NCBI GenBank assembly: GCA_002168195.1
Contig: NHBP01000041.1
Span: forward strand, 23,872 to 32,696
Direction of reading: 5' to 3'
DNA length: 8,825 bases
Origin: Planctomycetaceae bacterium TMED10
GTDB lineage: Bacteria; Planctomycetota; Planctomycetia; Pirellulales; UBA7805
Shown: positions 5,047 to 8,825 of the stretch, one piece after another
Layout: each line of letters starts with the position of its first letter
Numbering within the stretch: the stretch's first letter is position 1
Program-made: the position numbers and the translations under genes
The notes under the pieces: model-generated
What the model saw: only the letters and a program-made list of their open reading frames with translations
Told to the model about the DNA's origin: nothing
The model's database searches: none

Positions 5047-7479
5047 TCACTTTTTGCGTCGCTTTTTCTTACGACCCTTGCCCGCATTCGATTTTGAATG
5101 ACCGCTTTCGGCCACTGCAGGACTTGCCGTTGTAGTCGTTCCCGCACCAGCCAACGCTGGTTCCGCTTTTTTGACTTTAGGAAGAAACTTCCGTTCACCG
5201 ATTCCCCACAAACTCGAAACGATAAAGTAGAGACAAAGTCCGCTGGGAACTTTGAAAAACATGAAGCCCATAAAAACCATCATGTACTTCATTATTTTTT
5301 GCTGCATCGCAGATTGATCATCCGTTGGCGGCGGCATAAATAACTTCTGCTGCAAGATAAACAGAAAGACTGTGATTAGCGGGAGCACATTGAGATAAGG
5401 ACCAAGCCAGCCCGTAGCGGCTGTGAGGAAAGGAACCGGGATAAGATGATCCCATTTCAGCAGCATATCCGGCGCAGCCAGATTATCGGCCCAGGGAAAT
5501 GCCTTGCTCACGAGCGGCGCCTGGCGCAGGGCCACATCGGTCATCAGTGCGCGATACAGGCCAATAAAAATTGGCATCTGGATAAAGAGCGGTAGACACC
5601 CTGAGAGTGGATTATAGTGATTCTTGCGATAGAGTTCTTGCAACGCTTTACTACGCTTCTCCATATCTCCTTTGTATTTTTCCGTAATTTTTTTAATTTC
5701 CGGCTGGAGCTCCTGCATTTTTTGCGCGTTGAGCGCCTGCTTTCGACTCAACGGAAACATGCACAACCGCACGAGAACCGTCAGTAGAATAATCGCCACA
5801 CCATAATTTGGAATGATGCCGTAAAAGAAGTTCAAGATGTCGGTGAGCGGGCGCGCAAAGAAACCCCAAATTGCCCACCCGTAATAAATCAATTCCGAGA
5901 GATTAACCGGTTCTGGAAACCCGGGAACATCATATTGCTCGAGCAGACTACGTTTCTTCGGTCCCGTAAAAAACTGAAATCTCGAACGTAGTGTTTCTCC
6001 TGACCGAATCGCATGTGTCACACTGGCGACTTGTGAGGTCACATTCGTGAGATATAACTTCGCTTTTTCTGAATGACGATCTCCGACAACGATTCCCCGG
6101 TAACTTTTGTAATGCTGCGCTGCCTCCATTTCTTCTACCAACGGTATCAGTATCGCTGCAAAGTATTGCGTCTCCACGCCAATATACGCCAGCGGATTCA
6201 ACTCGCCCGAAGAAAGCCGAAGTTTGACGCTGGCATCTTCTTCTTCCGTCTCTTCAACAATCTTTGCCGTACTAATCAAATTCGGGCCACCACGGAGAGA
6301 GTGGGCAGCAACATCGCGCAAACCCCCGCCACTCCAGGTGCGACCAATCTTTCTCGAATACCACCAACCCTCGACCGGCATACCGGTGGGACCATCCAGG
6401 AGATAGGAAATCTCACGAACCTCCGACCCTGTATTTTCGATGGCAATTTCAACCATCAGGTGGTAGGCCTTAAAATCAGCATTGCTTTGCTGATCTCGAG
6501 GCACGCTCGCGAGTTCAAACCTTTTGCGTACAACCAGATCATATGCGGGCAACGGCAACTCGAATTCGACGGCCAGGGGATCCTGATGCGTTACATTCCA
6601 CTGAACATCGCGAAGTTCGGCTCCGACAATGGCCCGCTCGCCAGGCAACTTTTTTTCATCATCAATTCGGTTCAGTGTCAGCAGCAAGGAGAAAGGGTCA
6701 TGCAATCCCGATTCGAAATCCGCCAGCGACTGCCCCCCCATCTCTGGTCGCATGATTTCAAGCGGGCGCGGAATTAATTTTATGGTCAGCGGTTCCAGTG
6801 ATTGGCCCTGACGGATCAAATGCAGCTGAATTTGTTGGCCAAACTCTGACGCTTCAAGCAACCGCTCCAGATCTTCCAGACTACCCACCGACTGTTCTTT
6901 GTTACCCAGCGATGCCCGCTGAATCACATCACCGACTCGTACACCTGCTTTTTCAGCAGGTGTACCTCGACCGATAAACTGAACTTCCCAGCCATCCGCA
7001 TGGGGACTGCCAATCAGATGACCGAGGTAGCCCTGCCTGTCTTGAATATCCTGATATTGGTCACTGTTCAGTTCCAATCGCACGATACTGCCACCGTGTG
7101 TCGTCAGGGTTACCAGCGCCCGAGCATCACTGTCAGGATCGAGAGAACCGAGCCCAAGATAGCGGAGTGGGTAATCGTTTGTCGCTTTCTCACTTTGTGA
7201 AGCATCCTGAACCGTTGACGCCACTTCCCCAGATGGCTTATCGATCGACTTCGCAGGCGATTTTGACGAGGCTTCTGGTTGCTTTGAGTCCTCGATTTTC
7301 TCGGCTATCGGTGACTGCTGTACCGAAGAAACAGAAGAATCTGCTGCTGGACCGTCACTTTCTTTTCTGGGGGCCTCGACTGGAACCTCTGGCGCGGGAA
7401 ACAAACGATCGAAGATTGCCTGCGACCCGACCAGGACGAACATTGAAAGCGCAAGGAAAACAAAAAAACGCTTATCCAC
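5047..7479 (-). CDS. yidC: Membrane protein insertase YidC with a PDZ-like periplasmic insertion
   Basis: YidC inserts and folds inner-membrane proteins, alone or with SecYEG. The protein is 810 residues, much longer than the roughly 550 of E. coli. Order: N-terminal membrane anchor (5-22); a Ser/Glu/Lys/Pro-rich linker (about 29-102); the start of the periplasmic domain; a PDZ-like module (about 150-236, with GTPAEKAGVRVGDVI at 172-186); the rest of the periplasmic beta domain (about 280-510); and the conserved insertase core from about 530. The core has the groove Arg R571 in TVLVRLCMFPLS, a charged cytoplasmic hairpin loop (577-620), YNPLSGCLPLFIQMPIFIGL (622-641), a membrane segment near 691-712 and two more near 731-760. 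The tail ends KGRKKKRRKK. The start is GTG, supported by an SD 8 nt upstream and by the MDKRFF N-terminus. It lies 162 bp after the phosphoesterase gene and about 95 bp before mnmE. Confidence 0.95.
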   Translation of the reverse strand: MDKRFFVFLALSMFVLVGSQAIFDRLFPAPEVPVEAPRKESDGPAADSSVSSVQQSPIAEKIEDSKQPEASSKSPAKSIDKPSGEVASTVQDASQSEKATNDYPLRYLGLGSLDPDSDARALVTLTTHGGSIVRLELNSDQYQDIQDRQGYLGHLIGSPHADGWEVQFIGRGTPAEKAGVRVGDVIQRASLGNKEQSVGSLEDLERLLEASEFGQQIQLHLIRQGQSLEPLTIKLIPRPLEIMRPEMGGQSLADFESGLHDPFSLLLTLNRIDDEKKLPGERAIVGAELRDVQWNVTHQDPLAVEFELPLPAYDLVVRKRFELASVPRDQQSNADFKAYHLMVEIAIENTGSEVREISYLLDGPTGMPVEGWWYSRKIGRTWSGGGLRDVAAHSLRGGPNLISTAKIVEETEEEDASVKLRLSSGELNPLAYIGVETQYFAAILIPLVEEMEAAQHYKSYRGIVVGDRHSEKAKLYLTNVTSQVASVTHAIRSGETLRSRFQFFTGPKKRSLLEQYDVPGFPEPVNLSELIYYGWAIWGFFARPLTDILNFFYGIIPNYGVAIILLTVLVRLCMFPLSRKQALNAQKMQELQPEIKKITEKYKGDMEKRSKALQELYRKNHYNPLSGCLPLFIQMPIFIGLYRALMTDVALRQAPLVSKAFPWADNLAAPDMLLKWDHLIPVPFLTAATGWLGPYLNVLPLITVFLFILQQKLFMPPPTDDQSAMQQKIMKYMMVFMGFMFFKVPSGLCLYFIVSSLWGIGERKFLPKVKKAEPALAGAGTTTTASPAVAESGHSKSNAGKGRKKKRRKK

Positions 7480-7487
7480 AACCAGGA

Positions 7488-7494
7488 CCTCTCT
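7488..7494 (-). promoter_or_regulatory. Ribosome binding site of yidC
   Basis: Minus-strand AGAGAGG ends 8 nt before the GTG at 7479-7477. It decides for this GTG over the next in-frame ATG (codon 13), which would remove half of the N-terminal membrane anchor. Confidence 0.65.
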
Positions 7495-7641
7495 GAGAAA
7501 ATCGGTAGGGCATGTGGTTATCGGGCTTAGGGAAAGGCAGGTGTTTCAATTTGGGAAACCTCGAGTTACATCTCGCTGATGCAATTCCAGGTGAAATGTC
7601 GATCGTGTCCTATTAATATTTACTATTCCGGTCATTTTTCT

Positions 7642-8391
7642 TCATCGACCCGCGCGAAGCCGGTCACCAAGAAAGTTATCCAATTCCGGGATGTCATAGA
7701 TCTTTTTGACTGTTTCTTCAAAATTGTATTCGATGCGGCGATATTGCAATCCCTCCTCCGTGAGTATCACATAGCAGGAGCGAGGATCACCATCGCGCGG
7801 CTGGCCGACCGAACCCACATTCACCATGATTTTTTCTTCACCAACAGCATACTCATGACTCAAATCGTCTGGAGAAAAAAACCGTAAGCCTTCCGTAAAG
7901 ACACCCGGCACATGCGTATGTCCTTGAAAACAGTACCGCTCAAACAGGCTAAACAGTTTTTCCATTTTCCGTTGGTTATAGATATCCTCTGGAAAAACGT
8001 ATTCGTTGAGGGGATTCCGTGGTGAGCCATGAACGAAGAGGTATTTTTCCTCTTTCCGATTTCTCGGCAACTCTCCAAGAAAATCCCAGCGACGCGCGTT
8101 ATCTTTTGCGTTCTGCTGCGGGTCTTCCAACTGCTCTCGCGTCCAAAAAATGGCTTGCTCCGCACCAGAATTAAACCCCTCCGGATCAAACAATGCTCCC
8201 TGGTCGTGATTCCCCAGCAAACAGGCATCGCAATCGATAATTAAATCAATGCATTCTCGGGGATTCGGTCCATATCCAATGATGTCCCCCAGGCAATAGA
8301 TTTCGGTAACCTCTTGCTCCCGAATATCCTGAAGCACTGCCTTGAGGCCTTCCAGGTTACTGTGGATGTCGCTGATCAATGCACGCTTCAC
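7642..8391 (-). CDS. Metallophosphoesterase, YfcE-like (calcineurin-type superfamily)
   Basis: This is a soluble 249-residue dinuclear-metal phosphoesterase. All the ligand motifs of the superfamily are present in order: DIHSN (D8, H10), LGDIIGYGP (D36), GNHD (N61, H62), FVHGSP (H121) and GHTH (H158, H160). The later [18 protein letters not shown] segment (190-207) is typical of the compact YfcE-like group (Pfam Metallophos_2). Members hydrolyse phosphodiesters or phosphomonoesters, and some related enzymes cut dinucleoside polyphosphates; the substrate here cannot be told from sequence. The protein has no signal peptide and should be cytoplasmic. The start is GTG, placing the first ligand at residue 8 as expected. 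A GAGG lies 11 nt upstream, rather far. It is the first of three minus-strand genes. No T-tailed hairpin follows its stop, so read-through into yidC is possible. Confidence 0.9.
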   Translation of the reverse strand: MKRALISDIHSNLEGLKAVLQDIREQEVTEIYCLGDIIGYGPNPRECIDLIIDCDACLLGNHDQGALFDPEGFNSGAEQAIFWTREQLEDPQQNAKDNARRWDFLGELPRNRKEEKYLFVHGSPRNPLNEYVFPEDIYNQRKMEKLFSLFERYCFQGHTHVPGVFTEGLRFFSPDDLSHEYAVGEEKIMVNVGSVGQPRDGDPRSCYVILTEEGLQYRRIEYNFEETVKKIYDIPELDNFLGDRLRAGR

Positions 8392-8771
8392 GGCGGTCAG
8401 AACCTCAAGGCTATCTATCCGGTGATCGAGTGGGCGTTAAACCTTTAGAAGCTCTTGGCCGTTTCGTGATCGTTATTCGAACAGACAGGTTTGGCAGGCA
8501 AAGTTTCAGGGGGAAATGTATGTAACCATTTTTCAGGTAACATTTTAGGAGTAGTCCCACATCGTATGCTGCAGATCTATGGTGGTCAAGCGGTCGGACC
8601 AGTGACATTACACACTGTGGCGAGAACATTCCGGTTGCCGGGAGACTCGAAATCACCCGCGGCTTCCTGTTATAAGAGAGTGACTTGCACGAGTGGTTGT
8701 CGTGGCATGTATACATTCATCTTTTCCCACAGACGTCGATTCACTCCCACAGTCCTCGCATCGTGTGTTCA
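8392..8771. other. 380-bp divergent intergenic region without a convincing gene
   Basis: The region separates the phosphoesterase gene from tsaB, so it should hold both promoters. Open frames exist on both strands (8491-8775 plus, 8411-8716 minus), but they overlap each other, have low-complexity Ser/Arg/Cys-rich translations and no family likeness, so I do not call them. No tRNA cloverleaf is visible. An imperfect stem pairs ATGTAACC (8520-8527) with GGTAACAT (8536-8543), with one mismatch, and four T (8543-8546) start at its last base; no plus-strand gene lies upstream for it to end. A shorter CCGG-TTG-CCGG palindrome lies near 8631-8641. Confidence 0.6.
8685..8715 (+). promoter_or_regulatory. 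Candidate promoter for tsaB
   Basis: TTGCAC (8685-8690) and TATACA (8710-8715) are separated by 19 bp, a little longer than the 17-bp optimum. They lie about 57 bp upstream of the tsaB ATG and are correctly oriented. The match is moderate, and the AT-rich TATAAG at 8671-8676 is a possible alternative -10 without a good -35. Confidence 0.3.
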
Positions 8772-8825
8772 ATGAAAACCCTCGCTCTGGAAACAAGTGG
8801 TCGTACAGGTTCGGTCGCCGCTTGG
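8772..8825 (+). CDS. tsaB: tRNA t6A37 synthesis protein TsaB, first 18 residues (cut by right edge)
   Basis: Only MKTLALETSGRTGSVAAW is visible. This matches the start of the TsaB (YeaZ) family, an ASKHA-fold protein whose first strand reads roughly M-x-I-L-A-[IL]-[ED]-T-[SA] and then a G-S-V-A motif. TsaB pairs with TsaD, TsaE and TsaC to make N6-threonylcarbamoyladenosine at position 37 of ANN-decoding tRNAs. The ETSGRTGSVA form distinguishes it from TsaD, whose N-terminus normally reads like LGIETSCDET. No Shine-Dalgarno sequence precedes the ATG. The remaining roughly 200 residues lie beyond the window. Confidence 0.82.
   Translation, partial: MKTLALETSGRTGSVAAW

Noticed and set aside
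6073..6777. A 234-codon plus-strand open frame
   Set aside because: It lies wholly antisense to yidC, whose protein is clearly recognisable across the region. The translation is Arg/Gln-rich with no domain pattern.
8625..8670. A tRNA-like stretch (GGTTGCCGG...GACTCGAAAT)
   Set aside because: It has no GGTTCRANYCC T-arm and no acceptor stem, and the only pairing is a short CCGG palindrome.
8411..8716. A 101-codon minus-strand open frame upstream of the phosphoesterase gene
   Set aside because: It has no family likeness and no supporting ribosome site, and it occupies the region where promoters of both flanking genes should lie.
8491..8775. A 94-codon plus-strand open frame before tsaB
   Set aside because: It has no recognisable domain and an atypical Cys/Ser/Arg-rich composition. 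It overlaps another open frame on the opposite strand and runs into the tsaB start in another frame.

Overview
The window is 8.8 kb of bacterial chromosome carrying housekeeping genes. It has six protein genes (two cut by the window edges), short intergenic gaps and no visible mobile element, CRISPR array, rRNA or tRNA gene. The best guess for the source is a planctomycete. The reasons are the long YidC with a PDZ-like insertion, the diverged MnmE, a left-edge gene resembling conserved hypothetical proteins I associate with Planctomycetes, weak or missing Shine-Dalgarno sites at several genes, and base composition near 50% GC by eye. This is inferred from remembered family features, not from a database comparison.

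Layout, left to right. (1) 1-471, minus: the N-terminal part of a conserved protein of unknown function, running off the left edge. (2) 472-768: a divergent intergenic region with a perfect -10 hexamer for the left gene, a good sigma70-type promoter candidate for ppdK, and a leader with two pairs of overlapping, mutually exclusive inverted repeats. (3) 769-3432, plus: ppdK, pyruvate phosphate dikinase, complete with all catalytic motifs. (4) 3470-4951, minus: mnmE, the tRNA U34-modification GTPase, convergent with ppdK. (5) 5047-7479, minus: yidC, the membrane protein insertase, with a PDZ-like module in its periplasmic part and a very basic C-terminal tail. (6) 7642-8391, minus: a YfcE-like calcineurin-type metallophosphoesterase. 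(7) 8392-8771: a 380-bp gap with no convincing gene. (8) 8772-8825, plus: the first 18 codons of tsaB, for tRNA t6A37 synthesis, cut by the right edge.

How the genes relate: the three minus-strand genes run phosphoesterase -> yidC -> mnmE with gaps of 162 and about 95 bp and no intrinsic terminator that I can see, so co-transcription of at least yidC-mnmE is plausible. The yidC-mnmE adjacency looks like a remnant of the widespread rpmH-rnpA-yidC-mnmE cluster. mnmE and tsaB both act on the tRNA anticodon loop, at positions 34 and 37, but are not in one operon here. ppdK stands alone under its own promoter and joins pyruvate and PEP metabolism.

I found no clear new multi-gene system. The points most worth checking are the PDZ-like insertion in YidC, the switching-hairpin architecture of the ppdK leader, the strong ribosome-binding site that leads into a 10-codon ORF just upstream of mnmE, and the lengthened switch II region of MnmE.
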